Origin: Sapria himalayana | Lineage: Eukaryota > Streptophyta > Magnoliopsida > Malpighiales > Rafflesiaceae | Length of the DNA: 64,000 nt | Assembly: GCA_029783825.1 (NCBI GenBank) | Contig: JAREIK010017820.1 | Location: 2,243,001 to 2,307,000, forward strand | Direction of reading: 5' to 3' | Shown here: positions 50,020 to 63,596 of the stretch, in pieces | How positions within the stretch are numbered: position 1 is the first letter of the stretch | Layout of the letters: the number at the start of each line of letters is the position of its first letter | Position numbers and translations under genes: made by a program | The notes under the pieces: generated by a model | Databases searched by the model: none | The model's input: the letters and a program-made list of their open reading frames with translations, nothing else | What the model was told of the DNA's origin: nothing

Positions 50020-52108
50020 TTACTTCTCGGAGAGATTGGTTTCAAAAATATGAACCAATCTCAGGTGGGTCAGTGCACATGGGTGATGATCATACTTTAA
50101 TAATTATTGGTGTGGGTACTATCAAAATTAAAATGTTTGATGTTATGATTCGTATCATTCAAGATGTACGACATGTGATTGACTTGATGAAAAATCTATT
50201 GTCTTTGGGACAAATAGATAGTCTTGGATGCAAAACTCATATTGAAAATGGGATGATAAAAATTGTGAGAGGTTCACTCGTGGTAATGAAGCGAGAAAAG
50301 ATCACGGCAAATTTATTCATGCTTAAAGGAGAAACAGTACAGGAAGCAGATGTATGTGTTGCATCAATTACTAAGGAAGAAGAATCAACAATGATATGGC
50401 ATCTTAAACTATGTCACATGTCAGAACAAGGTTTGAAGATTCTCTCTAATAAAAAGTTACTTCCGGGGCTCAAAATAGTAAATTTACCTTTTTGTGAGCA
50501 TTGTGTTACTAGTAAGCAGAATAGATTGGCATTTAAAAGATCAAATATAAGAAGTAAAAATACGCTAGACTTGATATATTCTGATGTATGGGAATCACCT
50601 GAAATATCTTATGAATAATTATTCAAGGAGATGTTGGGTATATCCAATCAAGAAAAAGTCAGATTTATTTTTAACTTTTAAAGAATTCAAAGCATGGGTG
50701 GAACTTGAATCTGGGAAAAGAATTAAGTGTTTGCGGACAGATAATGGAAGTGAGTATATAGTTGGTGAATTTCTTGTTTTTTGTAAGCAAGAAGGTATCA
50801 AATGACAGTTCACACTCACATACATGCCACAACAAAATGGAGTAGCATAACAGTTGAACAGAACTCTTGCAGAAAGAATGAGAGCAATGTTAACAACTAC
50901 AAGACTACCCATGTCCTTTTGGGCAGAAGCAGCAAAAACTGCATACTATGTGATAAATCTATCGCCATCAACAACGATTGATTTGAAGACATCGATGGAG
51001 ATGTGGACGGGTAAGCCAGTAGACTACTCTACTTTACATTATTTTGGATGTCCTGCATATGTAATATACAACACCCAAGAAAGAGCAAAGCTGGATCCAA
51101 AATCCAGAAAATGCATATTCTTAGGGTATGCTGAAGGAGTAAAGGGGTATCGCCTGTGGGAACCCACTGACCACAAGGTAATTATCAGTAGATATGTAAT
51201 TTTTAAAGAAAAAATTGAAGATTATAGCACATTTAAAGAAGTTTCAAAAACTACCACTGTTCACGTAGAAAATGATCATATACAAGATGTTCCAAAGTCA
51301 ATGGAGAAAGAATTAGAGCATGAAGCACAAGAACTTGTCGTGTCTGAGGTTCAAGGGGTTAGTCGGCCAATTCGTATTAAAAGACTGCCAGCTTGGCACT
51401 CGGAGTATGTTACGGAGAGCAACATTGCATATTGTCTCCTAACAGAAGATGTAGAACCTTCAACATTTAAGAAGCTTCAAATAATTTCGATGCATCTCTG
51501 TGGATGACAGCAATGGTGGAAGAAATTGAAGCTCTACACAAGAACAAGACTTAGAAACTAGTACCATTACCAATCGGAAGAAAAGCTATTGGCAACAAAT
51601 GGGTTTACAAGATAAAGCGGGATAGCAATGATCAAGTAGGACGGTATCGTGCAAGATTGGTGATAAAGGGGTATGCTCAAAAAGAATGTATTGACTTCAA
51701 TGAAATTTTTTCTCCGGTGATTCGTTTTACAACAATTAGAGTAGTAATGATTCTATGTGCTACAATTGATTTGCATTTGGAGCAGTTAGATGTTAAAACT
51801 GCTTTTCTTCATGGAAAAATTGAAGAAGAAATTTATATGTTCCAGCCAGAAGGATTTGTTGAAATTAATAAGGAGAACGTGGTTTGTAAGTTGAACAAAT
51901 CTCTATACGGTTTGAAACAAGCACCGAGGTGTTGGTATAAGAGATTTGATTCTTTCATCATGAACCTTGGATATAATAGACTCAGTTCAGACCATTGTAC
52001 ATACTACAAAAGGTTTGAAGAAAATGATTTCATCATTTTACTATTATATGTGGATGACATGTTGGTAGCAGGCCCAAACAAATGTCGAATCCAAGAATTG
52101 AAGGCACA
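50020..52108 (+). pseudogene. Inverted copia pol block: GAG-pre-integrase, integrase, RT
   Basis: This block lies on the + strand, opposite to the rest of the element. It begins TSRRDWFQKYEPISGGSV (about 50027), just after where the protease active site should be. Then come KIKMFDVMIRIIQDVRH, KNLLSLGQIDSLGCKT, and the zinc-binding HLKLCH..CEHC (to about 50505). Integrase core follows: LIYSDVWES, RTDNGSEY (50735-50758) and MPQQNGVA, where the catalytic Glu codon is TAA. Then MSFWAEAAKTAYYVIN, HYFGCPAYVIYN and KCIFLGYAEGVKGYRLW. RT: YAQKECIDFNEIFSPVIR, QLDVKTAFLHGKIEEEIYM, SLYGLKQAPRCWYKRF and YVDDMLVAGPN (catalytic YVDD). It ends RIQELKA at about 52107, where minus-strand gag sequence begins. 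Frame breaks occur near 50620, 50804 and 51507-51656. Confidence 0.93.
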
Positions 52109-52981
52109 TAGCAACCATACATCACTAAACTGTTTTTTACTTTCAACTATTGTTGTTACCTCACTATACAAAATACTATCTTCATCATTGATGCTTGCAA
52201 CATTCCCTTGTGTCTTAGATAACTCATCATTTATATTTCTTTTCTTAAACCAATAATCTTTTTTTAAGTGTCCTTTCCTACCACAGTTATAACATTTAAT
52301 ATTTTTCTTACTTCGAGATTTTGATCTACCATAATTCTGACTCCCACTAGGGCCACGCTCCGTTGATCTCCCTCGTAACATCGTCAAAGCATCTATTTGT
52401 TGTACATTTACATATCTATCATCTTTGTTTTTACGTCTATTTTCTTCTTCTAAGATGGCAGAGGCAATATTATTAAAAATTAAACTATCAGTCAATGCCT
52501 CATTCGTTAGATTGATGACGAGTTGATCATACGAATCAGGTAAACTCTGAAGTAAAATCTCAACACGTTCAACTTCTTCTATCTTATGACCCAACGTAGT
52601 AAGTTGCAAAAATAAAATATTCAGAGTATTGATATGATCATTTACCGTAACAGATTCCATCATTCGTAAAGTGTATAGTCTTCTTTTTAAGAAGATCTTG
52701 TTGTGAAGTGACTTTGCCTCTTACAACCTTGTGAGAGTATCCCAAATTTATTTTGCCGTATTCTTTTCTGCCACATTCGATAATACTCCATCAGCAAGTG
52801 CCAAATGCAGGTCAGCTACTGCATTACTATCCATCTCATTCCACTTGTCGTCAGGAATTCCGGTGAGCCTTTTTCCAATTGCATCTAAGTAATTATCATT
52901 CCTCAAAATTGCCTTAATTTTCATTTTCCACAATGAAAAATTACTTTCATTGAATTTTTCTATTTCAAATTTTGCTGTCAT
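52109..52981 (-). pseudogene. copia gag with altered zinc knuckle
   Basis: Read on the minus strand from ATG at 52981: MTAKFEIEKFNESNFSLWKM, AILRNDNYLDAIGKRL, then a stop near 52746 and another near 52720. The frame reopens with NDHINTLNILFLQLTTLGHK, SLPDSYDQLVINLTNEAL and the zinc knuckle CYNCGRKGHLKKDYW, where the last Cys of CX2CX4HX4C is Tyr. It ends SDVWLL at about 52110; the protease DSGAS motif that should follow is absent at the breakpoint. Gag packages element RNA; this copy is interrupted. Confidence 0.92.
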
Positions 52982-53169
52982 GTTTCACTTTTATAGTGAA
53001 TAGTAACCGAGAATAATAATAACAATTTGTGTTATTACACTAAAAAAGTTTCCAGGTAAGTGGAGGGGCACAATTACCCTCTTAAAAACCACAAACCTTG
53101 AGGCTCTTATCGTCTTTTTGACAGAACTTTTATAAAATGCACTAACTACAAAAGTTACTAACTAATCTC

Positions 53170-53181
53170 CCTCTGATACCA
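53170..53181 (-). other. Primer binding site of the copia element
   Basis: In element sense, one base after the LTR, the sequence reads tggtatcagagg. This matches the site complementary to the 3' end of initiator methionine tRNA (tggtatcagagc) used by most plant copia elements. Confidence 0.9.
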
Positions 53182-53182
53182 C

Positions 53183-53417
53183 TGTTATAAAATAAAACTA
53201 AACCCGCAATAATTTGAAAGATAGAAAATTCAAAAGTAAAGCAATAAATTACATCAGGAAATAAAATATATTCAAGAGAAAATGAGAAATTGGAATAAAT
53301 GGGAATGAATTTCAAAGAAATAGAAAAGTCCTTTATATAGGAAAAAGTTTGGAAATCTCCAAACAATTTTCCAATGTGGGCAAGGTGATTTTCACCTACC
53401 CCAAAATTAAAATAACA
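53183..53417 (-). repeat. 5' LTR of the copia element
   Basis: In element sense it starts tgttattttaattttgggg and ends ttataaca. It is the partner of 48870-49103. Confidence 0.9.
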
Positions 53418-55724
53418 CAAATCTCTAGAATTTTCTGTGAAATTTTGATATTTCATATTATTTGTAACAAATACAAATGTTTTATATGTTGTGTTATGTG
53501 GTTTGTTATAAATGATTTTTTGGCTTTTTAAAATGAGTTTTATAAAATTTATAAGATCATATTGAAATATATCAATAATTGATGCAAAATCATGATCTTG
53601 ACAGCATTAAAAATTTTTGTTAAAAAAATTTAAAAATTATTTTACATACATATTTTTAATAGAAAGTTATATTTCAAAAAATATGAAAATTGTATTTACT
53701 ATCTATAGATATCATCAAAATCATGGATGATGGATTGAATTGCTTATTTTGAAATTGTAATATAGTAAAATACATGCATCAAAATTTTTGTAATATTTTG
53801 AACTTATATGAGTTATTGATATTTTGAATGAAATTTACATAGTTTTGATATATATATATATATATTGGATTTATGTTTTTAAGGTAACTATTAGACCTAG
53901 CCAAGTTATAATAAGGTAAAACTACAAGAATATTCATAGACAAATGGATTAGATATGCTCTTCAAAGAATAACCCCAAACCTCTCTATGTACTCGTGACG
54001 AAGTTATACTTTATGAAGGTTATGGTTCTTGGGTTGCAAACCAAGAAACCTCCCTTAGGTCTTCAAATTACAAAAGTTGTTTTGTGTATAACTCGTGGGA
54101 GTTTTACCTAAGCCGAAGCTAGTACGCTAGTTTTTATCTTTATTTATCTCATTATGATCTAGTAGAATCTTAATATACATAAATTATTTATATTTGTGTC
54201 TTTGTAACAATGTGTAGGATTAAAAAATGAATATCTTGAAAATTTACACATCCACATTACAGTTTCATGAACTTATATGGCCATGTATATATCTAAGTTT
54301 ATGTGTTCATGTTTAAAAATTTATTTTTGATCTCTTAAATTATATATTGGAAATCAAGTGTGGCGATTTATGCAAATGGATTTTTTGATGTTTTTTTTTT
54401 AATTTTTTCTACTAGGAACTAGGTGCTAACCTATCTTCCTAATCTACAAGAAACATCATTGGTCAATCTTGTGTTTGAAGCTGTGATGACTATGTGAGGG
54501 TTTTGATTCAGCCTTTAGTTAGACTTTATTTGAAACATTATTATGTATTTGGAGAAACAGGCTATTTTGTGTAAATAACTTTATGTTACGTGCGAATTAT
54601 TTTATTTAATAGTTAATGCATATTATATAATATTTTCTAGAATTTAATCAAACTAAATGGTTCAATGTGAGGCATCGAGAATTATTTTTATTTTGTTCTA
54701 ATGCGTTTCTACTAAATTTTAAGGTTATGAGTATTTTAGAAGAAAAAGAACATAAAAATAGTAAGGAAATAAGCTATTGTCAACTTAATTAAAACATTTT
54801 ATAATAATTTGATCAATAACAAGAGGTACTTTTTATAGTATAATATTTTCTTTATTTTTCAATATAAACTGGTTTTTTTGGACCAATATTTTTATTAACT
54901 CCTTCCCATTATTTGAACATGCACTTTTTGGGTAAATTACTAAATTTGAAAAAGCACATTATTAATAATGTGAAAACTTCTCACATTGTCTTTAAAAGTA
55001 TTTCAAGTCCTTTTAAAATCATGACTCAAAAAGAATATTGGTCGTGACTCAAAAAGAATGAGTCACCGAAGGTCATGACCGATTGAGTGGTATCTAAGGT
55101 AAGATTTTAAAATTACGTTACGTGTTCATAACTAATAAATGAATGGTGAGGTTAGCCATTTTAATTTTCTAGTTAGTAGCAAGATATATTAAGCACTTGT
55201 TAGTTTGTTTGTGATACTCTTTTAAGATTGAGGTGTTTAGTTTTGTTTTCGTTATTATGGTTGCTGACGAAGTTGGTTCCCCTCTTAATTAGTTACTATT
55301 GTACCTAACTATTAGTTTGTTGGCACATGAATGATAGAGTGAGCAACTATGTTTTTGGCATTTGAAGAAGTAACACATTTATTCGACAATGATGGATTAA
55401 GAAATGACATGGTTCTCAAGCAAATAGCATCAATCAATCCTCAATTAATAGTGGACAAGAGTAAATGCATCGAAAGACATAATATTTAAATGAATTTTAT
55501 AAGTATGATGCTTCGTCTTTTAGTGGCGAGCTAGGTGCTTTAGCAGTAAAATCTTGTTAGTGTTTGCTAAAGTATAAAATGAAGAATTTAAGAGTCCAAA
55601 TGGACCTCAGATTTTTTTGGTAAGTTCTATATTGACTAGGAAAGTAGATTTTTCGGGCGAAAGTATCACCAGGCTTCGAGATATAGGCATATAGTATATT
55701 TGGCATGTATTGAGTTTTAAAACC

Positions 55725-55930
55725 TCTTTAATGATAAGTTGTTCGGCAAGGCCCATTAGAGGAGCAAAGGACTACAATTTCATATAGTTGGTACAAGGTA
55801 GTATGAGTATGGCTAAGGATGAGGAAATGTTTTCTAAGCTAACACATTTTACTCCACATATGGTCGATACATAGAGAAAGAAAATCTAAAATTTCAAGCA
55901 AGGGCTAAAGCCTTATTTATGTTTGATACT
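55725..55930 (+). pseudogene. Ty3/gypsy gag relic (copy 2)
   Basis: Frames give FNDKLFGKAH, LVQGSMSMAKDEEMFSKLTH, FTPHMVDT, then a stop and FKQGLKPYL. It is the counterpart of 28549-28790, with more stops and a frameshift. Confidence 0.65.
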
Positions 55931-56252
55931 AATTGTTTGCACCTTTGTGAGTATTACAAGCTTGTAGATAAGGCTCCCTTTATAGAATAAGACAAAAATG
56001 ACACTATACATATCCATGATATTAGAAATAAGTAGTAAATAACAAGGAAAAAAGGTTAATTTTCTAGATATTTATCAAAATAGAGGGAGCAACTTCTTAA
56101 GGTTCTCATTATGCCTTAGGGATAGGTTATGTTGAGCCATGTGCTGATAACTTTTGTTTTGGCTGTACCATATTTTTATGGAATAAAATGTTTTGGTTGT
56201 GGCCACTGAAAGTGAAATCACATAATAAAAAATTTTCTTTCGGTGATTTTAT

Positions 56253-56301
56253 CAAGTGAGATAATAAGAAATTTCTTCGACATTTCTTATGATCTCACTT
56301 G
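56253..56301. repeat. Hairpin (copy 2)
   Basis: Arms of 20 bases (caagtgagataataagaaat and its near-complement) flank the loop ttcttcgac, with one mismatch. It is longer by one base pair per arm than the copy 1 hairpin at 29091-29137. Confidence 0.85.
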
Positions 56302-56849
56302 ATTCAACTCATATAAAAACTAATGTTAAGATCTAGGGATTCCAGCTATTAGATTTGATACCCAATGTTTTGAATTTGTAAAGTATTGGAGATGAGTGAT
56401 AGTTGGGATTTAGGCTTTATGAGGAGGGAAATCAACAACCAACAAAACTCTAATAGAAGAAGAAAACATGCACTAAGAGAGAAGAGGGAAGAAGAGGAGT
56501 AAAACCTCTTTCACTAATCAAAGTTTGTGATCGAACATTTATATTTTCAATATATTACGATAGAACATAAAGATAGTCACATTTACAAGCATTTAAATTG
56601 CAACTTAAAAATTTATTAAATTTACTTTACAAATCATTATAGCATATAACATATCACAAATTCGTTAATTTTGTGATAGTAGTAAATGTCATGACTTGAA
56701 TCCTTAAGTTACTAATAACGTAAATACAATATTTGTTGCATCAAAAATAATGTTATGGCTTTAGTTTCTAGACAACATAATACAAGTTGACTCCAAATTT
56801 GTAATATCCAATCATAATCTTCCTTAACAAATTGCCTGTCTTTTTAGGT

Positions 56850-57240
56850 AAAGACTCAAAGATCGTGATTGTGACTCTAAACTATAGCCTTTGTTCTAGT
56901 TTAATTATCACGACTCCATAGAATATAGCCTCTTGCTTTAGTTAAGTAACAACTCTAAATATTATGGTTGTGACTCCTCTATAGTTCTTACAGCTTTAGT
57001 CTAGTCATGATTCGATAGACCAAGATCAAGACTTCTAAATTGATCTTCTAGTTTTAGTACAATTGTGACACCTGATAAAAAGGCAATCACTCTTCTTTAG
57101 ATTTTTTATAGTTAGTCTAGTTGTGACTCCATAGAATAGGGTCATGACTACATATTAGTTATTATAACTTTAGTCTAGTCACAACTCCATGGAACATGGC
57201 CAAAATTCCAATGTATATACAATAGTTTTAGAAGTAGTAT
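56850..57240 (+). repeat. 58-bp minisatellite (copy 2)
   Basis: It is the same array as 29740-30090, with units beginning tttagtc and carrying gtgactcc; units are diverged from their copy 1 partners. Confidence 0.8.
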
Positions 57241-60200
57241 GACTCAAACATATAATTCTACCACTTAGTAGATATTTTGTTTTCATCCCAATTTCAACTC
57301 TCACTAAAAATTATCAATACTCAAAACCTTCATGAAGTAATCAATAATATTCTTTTTTCATATCAATTTTCTCATATTAAACTTGCTTCTATCAAGTTGC
57401 TTCGACATGAAATTATACTCAATGTGAATGTACTTTATCCTTGAATAGAAGGCAAGATTTTTTGGCCAGTAGAATGGCAATTTGAATATCTCATCTAAGA
57501 TTCAGGTCGCTCTTCTCAAAAATAAGCTCAACACACAATCTTCATATCTAAATAGTTTTATTACTCACATGAGTAAGGGCCATATACTATACCTCTGTGG
57601 ATGATTGAGTGACTACAACTTACCATTTACAAATACAAATTATAGAACTACCATACAAGATAAAAATATATCCATGTGAAATGGATCATAATGTGATGTT
57701 GTCATGGATTGATGATAACATTGATATTTACTTGATGAAAGTAATGATAGTTTGATTATATTCAATAGTAAACATAATATTATTTAAAAAATATATATTT
57801 TGTTAATCAGTTACTTTGATAAAGTTTAATAATTTTGAATAGGCATGATAAGTTGGATAATATTGATTGATCTCATTGGTTTTTTTGGTTCTCGGTGAGA
57901 AATAAATTTGTCATAAAATATGTTCTATTAGTTAATAATAAGTCTATAAAAAAATGTCAACTCTTGAAAATAAAAATGTTTTAATGATAATGAATGTCTT
58001 TTTCTAAAGGAGTTCATCAATGCTCTAACATCGACTTCTCGATAATATCATAACACTCGTTGTTAAATTGATCACAATTATTTTTATTCTCTCCATTTTT
58101 GTTGTTCAAATTACTTCATTCGCCATCTACACATGAATATCACGTTATGTCAAGGAAAGGAGATATATATTTTTTGTGGTCTTGAGTATGACTTTAAAAG
58201 GCAATTTTATTAATAAAATAGAGAAAAAAGAACTGACGAGCTAAAATACCAAAACCCATCAAAGCCTTTTCCCTATGATATGAATCTCTGCATAATGAAT
58301 ACATGTAAATTCACCTGATAATCATGTTTGGGATTTAAAATAAAACATGAATACAATAAAATAAAGACATGGAGATTTTTCCTTGTAAATAGTCATTGCA
58401 TTAATATAATTATTTTATTTTAATTTATCTTCATTCACATTTTGTGACTTTTAATGAATTTTGAAATATGATCTATAAATCTATAAATGGATTTTCAGAT
58501 ATTTATAATCTATATATTTAATCTTTCAACATAAAAAACATTAAACGTAATTTGGAGATAAAGGTACATATATTTTTAATTATCAAACATCAAAAATGAC
58601 TTGGCGTATCTAGTTATCGCACGTATTGAAGAGTTTTTAATCAATTGCATTAGATAAGTTGAGTTTGCATTAAAACTACGTCGCAAGAAGTTATAATATA
58701 AATTTCTGCCATGTAAAAATATAATAAGGATTGAAAATGAAAATAATTTTCAATGAGGCTTCAAATCTTGATCACCATCAAACATTTTTTATGTATTATA
58801 ATTTTATAAAAAATAAGGGTCCTAGTAAAAAAGTTGACTAAATTTAAGCATCATTGTTTGCGTCAGAATCTATCGAGGCTAGAATAATGACTATTTTACA
58901 ATTTAATTATATCTAAAAGAAGTCATTTTCATTATAGATCATGTCTTTCTAGTTAATCAGAAATTACCTAATAAGAACTTCTGTAGTATATGGTTTGGGA
59001 TGGCCATCCAATAGATGGATTAGCTTGGTATAGAAGAAAACAAATAAAGAATGTATGAAAAATTAGCTTGTAGATAACTTTTCAAATACATTCTCAAGAG
59101 CTTGCAAATCTAAAGGATGTGTGGATCCTAGGATTTAAATTTTGGTAGACACCATTTGTATAATATGATTAATATATCAAATTTATAGGTTTCCATTTAG
59201 GAACAAAGTCCTCGAGTTAGCTAAATAATTTTCAAAAATTAATCCCTAAAACAAATTTTCTCAATTCTTCCGCCTTAATATGGATAATAGATAATGCAAA
59301 TTAGAAAGTAATAAGCCTAGTGATAAAAATTCATGGTATCTTAGTAGAATATCAGATAGGCTTTTTCATATGATTCAATCCAAGAAAGGAAATTAGGATT
59401 TTATGAAGTAAACATGCAAAATTATATGTGTGTAATTGAAAATTTGCAATCTTAATTATCATAATCTTATACTTGACTTCTTTATTCTGCAAGAAAAATA
59501 AGTGATATTACCATACATCCGTTAACTTGTCGACTTCTAAGGATGTGTTGCTAGGGCTATATGGAAGTACGATCGCATAAAAAAGTGAGAGAGAGATAAA
59601 GAATAAATATGATTTCACAAGTATTCATAATCAATTGACCAAAAAGATAAATGAAAGAGTACAAAATCAACACGAAAATTGAGTTTAAGTGTTTTACATA
59701 GTTCACGAGTACTTGTGAGAATCTGAGGCATTACACATAGACATGGTCTTCATTTATATTTTATAAACACTTAAGAAATTTTGAAGATTTTATCCAAATG
59801 TATAGCCGTCCTTTGGATTTCCAAGTAATTGCAAACTATCAATGTCCTCTGTAAATTTACATTGTCAGTACACTTTTTTCAAGCATGTTTGAATTTTTTT
59901 AGCTTTTTTTATTTTGATGGAACCTCTAAGATTTCACAAGTGCGATTAAAGTTATGAGGCTTCCACCCATACATGTAGTTTGTTGCTTAAGTTAGTACTG
60001 CTTCATGAATTTTTACATGTACTACAAACTCTTTCTTCATGATTTCCTTTCTTTTCAAATCTATTTGGTATCATATTAATTTGGGACCCTTAACATGAAA
60101 ATATGAAATACAGTACTTTATGCTAGTATCTCATGTTTTGACATTTTCATCTTTATGTTCTATATCCCACCAAATAATTCAGTTATGTCACCAATATTGT

Positions 60201-62029
60201 ATAAACAAATACAAATGAAAATAAATATACAATAAAAATTATAATAAATGCACGAGATACAACTATAAACCCTTTGTATGTACATAAATATGTTCCAAAG
60301 GTCTAACAAAACAAGTGCTACTTGTAGTAGCATCATTTTGTGATTAAATATTAAGTTACCAAAAAATACCAAATACTTGTCTAAAATTGGTTATCCTCAT
60401 GCTAAGATTTTTGAAAAGGGCATACACGCCAAGAGGGCGTGCAATTGCCAATGAGAAATTAAATGATATTTAGTTTCTCACTCCACCTTCTTGAAATGCA
60501 CTTTCTACTAAATAAAAGTTATATTACCATAATAATATCCCAAGAAAAACCTATTATCCCTCATCTTTACAAAAAAAAGCATATAATAATTTGCAAGTAT
60601 AATGTATAATATGATGAAAAAAAAATATTAGACGCAATAAAATTGTCTAGAAATAATAAATGTAAACATTGGTATCTCCTCAAAATATGAATAGAATTTA
60701 TAGTCGATTAGCTCAAATTCTCCAACAATTTTTTGAAGCCACAAAAAATTTAGCCAAATCAATGATGTGTTGCCAGTGCAAGAGATGCAACGAGATCATC
60801 AAGGCAACAATCACTCTTTTATCATCTAACCTATCATTACTCCCATCAATAGTTAAACAAATAGTAATATATTATGATACCTTACCAAAACTTAATTGAC
60901 AAATAAAAAAATAATACAATGAGATAGTGAAGACGTCTAAAAGCTATAAAAACACTCACATAAACCAATTGTATCATTAGTTGGTGAAGATGCCTAAATG
61001 CCAGAAAAACTTTAAGAAAATCATCTTGTAGTTTCTTCTAATGATCTATTTTAGGATATAAAGTTAACTGCATTAGTTTGCCTATATAGCAATCATGTTG
61101 GAAAGCTCTAGTTAAATAGTAATTATCTTCAAATGATCTATTTTAGGATATAGAGTTATTTTCATTACTTTGCCTCTATAGTTATAAATGTGAGCATATG
61201 AAATATTTCTTGCACGAACAAAAATTTTAGGATTCTCACCTCAATATTACAAGTGTTGAGGTGACATCATGATTCTAGACCATGTGGCTTCCCAATACCC
61301 AAGTGTTCATCTTGGTGACTACTCAACTACAAAAAGTAAACATGTCTTTTTCTATATTTGCAATTATATGAAATCGCGAACATGTTATTTTCGTGGTGAC
61401 TATCTCATTGATGTCAATTATGGATTAGATGACTTCTCATTAGAAACATCAAAAACTTACTCTTCATGAGCTTGTTTGATTGAGATCCACCTCATTTTAA
61501 CCATGGAGAATGGATTTGTTATGAGAATTGAGCTTCATAAATTTTAGGTTCCTAGAAGAATTTGAAGTTACTTCCAAGGGTTATCTCAATGAAAAAAAAA
61601 AGGAAGATAATAATAGAGCTTAAACAATTAATAGTCTCTTATGAAAAATCAAAAAAAAAAGTTGTTGAATCATCATTATTTTCATAAGTACTTTCAAAGA
61701 TTTTTGTTTCAACTTTTTTTTTAATTTCATTTTCCCCCCTTTTCCTTAGTATGACCTATTATGTACTATTTCCAGATTTGAATTGACATGTCGGCTACTA
61801 TGGTTTATATTTCTTCCTAAACATCATAATTCATAATATCTTCCAGTTATTATTCGTTGTCAAGTATCCACTTATACTTCTTATCTCATGTATACGCTTC
61901 TAATTTGGTTGTGGTTAAGGTGCAACTTTATCTTCGAGCACCACATTAGTACACATTTGTCTTACTACATAATGCCGCACATTGATACTTTTATGAAATA
62001 GATAACTTTTCAAACTAATTTTCTGTATC

Positions 62030-63596
62030 TAGAAGTGTCAAACATGATAAGTAGCATGAGGAACAACCTATTATAGTACGAAACATGCCAAGAATAGGTG
62101 AGGGCTATTTTATAACATAACTTGGGCCATGTTAGGACATATTTTCTATCTTGCATGTCGCAAAAGATGTTAAACATCATGATTCAAGATGTACGCCAAG
62201 TGAGGCATTGTTAGCCTCACTGGCCATTGTAGGCAAGCCTATCACAAACCTAAGCTACCATGGATTCACTCCATGTCTAGTTAATAGGTGTGTTGGGTTT
62301 GACATAGTCAACTCGGTTGATATTAGCCAGCATGATTTGGGCTAGTTACCAGACCAATGGATCATACATTCTTTAAAGTCATAGCAGCACGGTGGCCGAA
62401 CTGAGCCAATAAAAAGGGTTATGTTCGCCCAAAATGATTTATAACCATGTTGGGGTCCACATGGACCTCGTGATGTGACATGCACGGGTCAGTAAAAATT
62501 TATTGGTAGAATAAGTCTTTTAATTAGATTTTTGAAGGATTTCAGGCTATTTTTTATTATATACAAATACATTCAGCTCTCTTATAATATGATTGTTAAT
62601 TTAAAAAGTTTAAATGACATAATAAAAAATATAAAATAATAAATTAGTTAATAATTTATTATCTTATATAGGACACAAAGAGGAGTAATCTCCATGATAT
62701 TTGACAATTAAACTAGTCAAAATACCAATACATTCACATGCATGATAGACCACTTTGTAGATTATAAGTAAAAATTATTATAGTTACAAGATATCTTTCA
62801 TACTCTTGATAATCTCATTATTTATGAGTATATGTCGATTATATTTAGAAAATATGGGATTCAAAATAATACTTTAAATAATGGTATAGTAATTAATTTT
62901 TTTGTAAGAATTATTAGAGATGAATCCTTAAGTGAAATTTTGTATATTAATTGTATTAAGTCATATAATTATTAACCTTATAGTATAAGTGAATAATTAA
63001 TTTTCCCATATTGGGTTATATAATTAATATATAAAATACTTAAAGATATCTTGCAAACTCTAAGAGTATGATACTCTATGTAAATCAGCAGGTCTCAAAA
63101 AAAAAAAAAATTAAATACATGTTAGGCATTATTAGAATTATATATGTATCATTGTTATATTCTCATGTTGACTATTAACATATGATATCTTACAGTGTTA
63201 ATAATAAATGTGAATAATTATTAATTGACCAATCAAAGTAGGAGATTTTAATTTTATTTAAGAAATTCTTTAAAATCTTTTATTATATAACAAACCTGTA
63301 TTCATATGTATACCCTCCAATCACATAAAGTATACTTAGGTACATATGTAATATCATTTCCATGAAGATGAAAATGAAATATTTATAATATTTGTCTTTT
63401 ATTTCATTAATTTATAACTTGGCTACATGTATGGATCCTAAGGTTAAAATAGAATAAATGAAAAATACTATAAAATCTATATCAACTTGCACAAACTAAT
63501 TGCAAGAACCTAATAATAGAATTAAGAACAATTAGATTATTTATTTTAATATTATGATAATAAATATGGTAAGTTTAATAAGCCTTTGAATATGGA
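62030..63596 (+). pseudogene. hAT element, 5' part (copy 2)
   Basis: The left end tagaagtgtcaaacatg is clear here. Subterminal GC-richer DNA (62040-62500) is followed by transposase remains (about 62660-63590) matching 35650-36576. It ends at aatatgga (63589-63596), the same target bases at which the nest is inserted in copy 1, so that insertion predates the large duplication. Confidence 0.7.

Larger units (their letters stand above)
48870..53417 (-). mobile_element. Ty1/copia LTR retrotransposon with inverted internal pol block
   Basis: The element is oriented on the minus strand: 5' LTR at 53183-53417, primer site, gag, then an inverted pol block, then RT/RNase H, polypurine tract and 3' LTR at 48870-49103. 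The likely target duplication is gaaat (48865-48869) and caaat (53418-53422); the matching place in copy 1 of the large repeat reads gaaat (26164-26168), which supports it. The LTRs differ at only three places over the first 221 bases, so the insertion is much younger than the large duplication around it. The inverted block, stops in gag and pol, and a lost protease region make it unable to act alone. Confidence 0.92.

Noticed and set aside
50619..50912. 97-codon minus-strand ORF
   Set aside because: It is the antisense shadow of the copia integrase.
61269..61469. 66-codon ORF in copy 2
   Set aside because: The copy 1 counterpart (about 34261-34460) is broken by stops, and no family was recognised.
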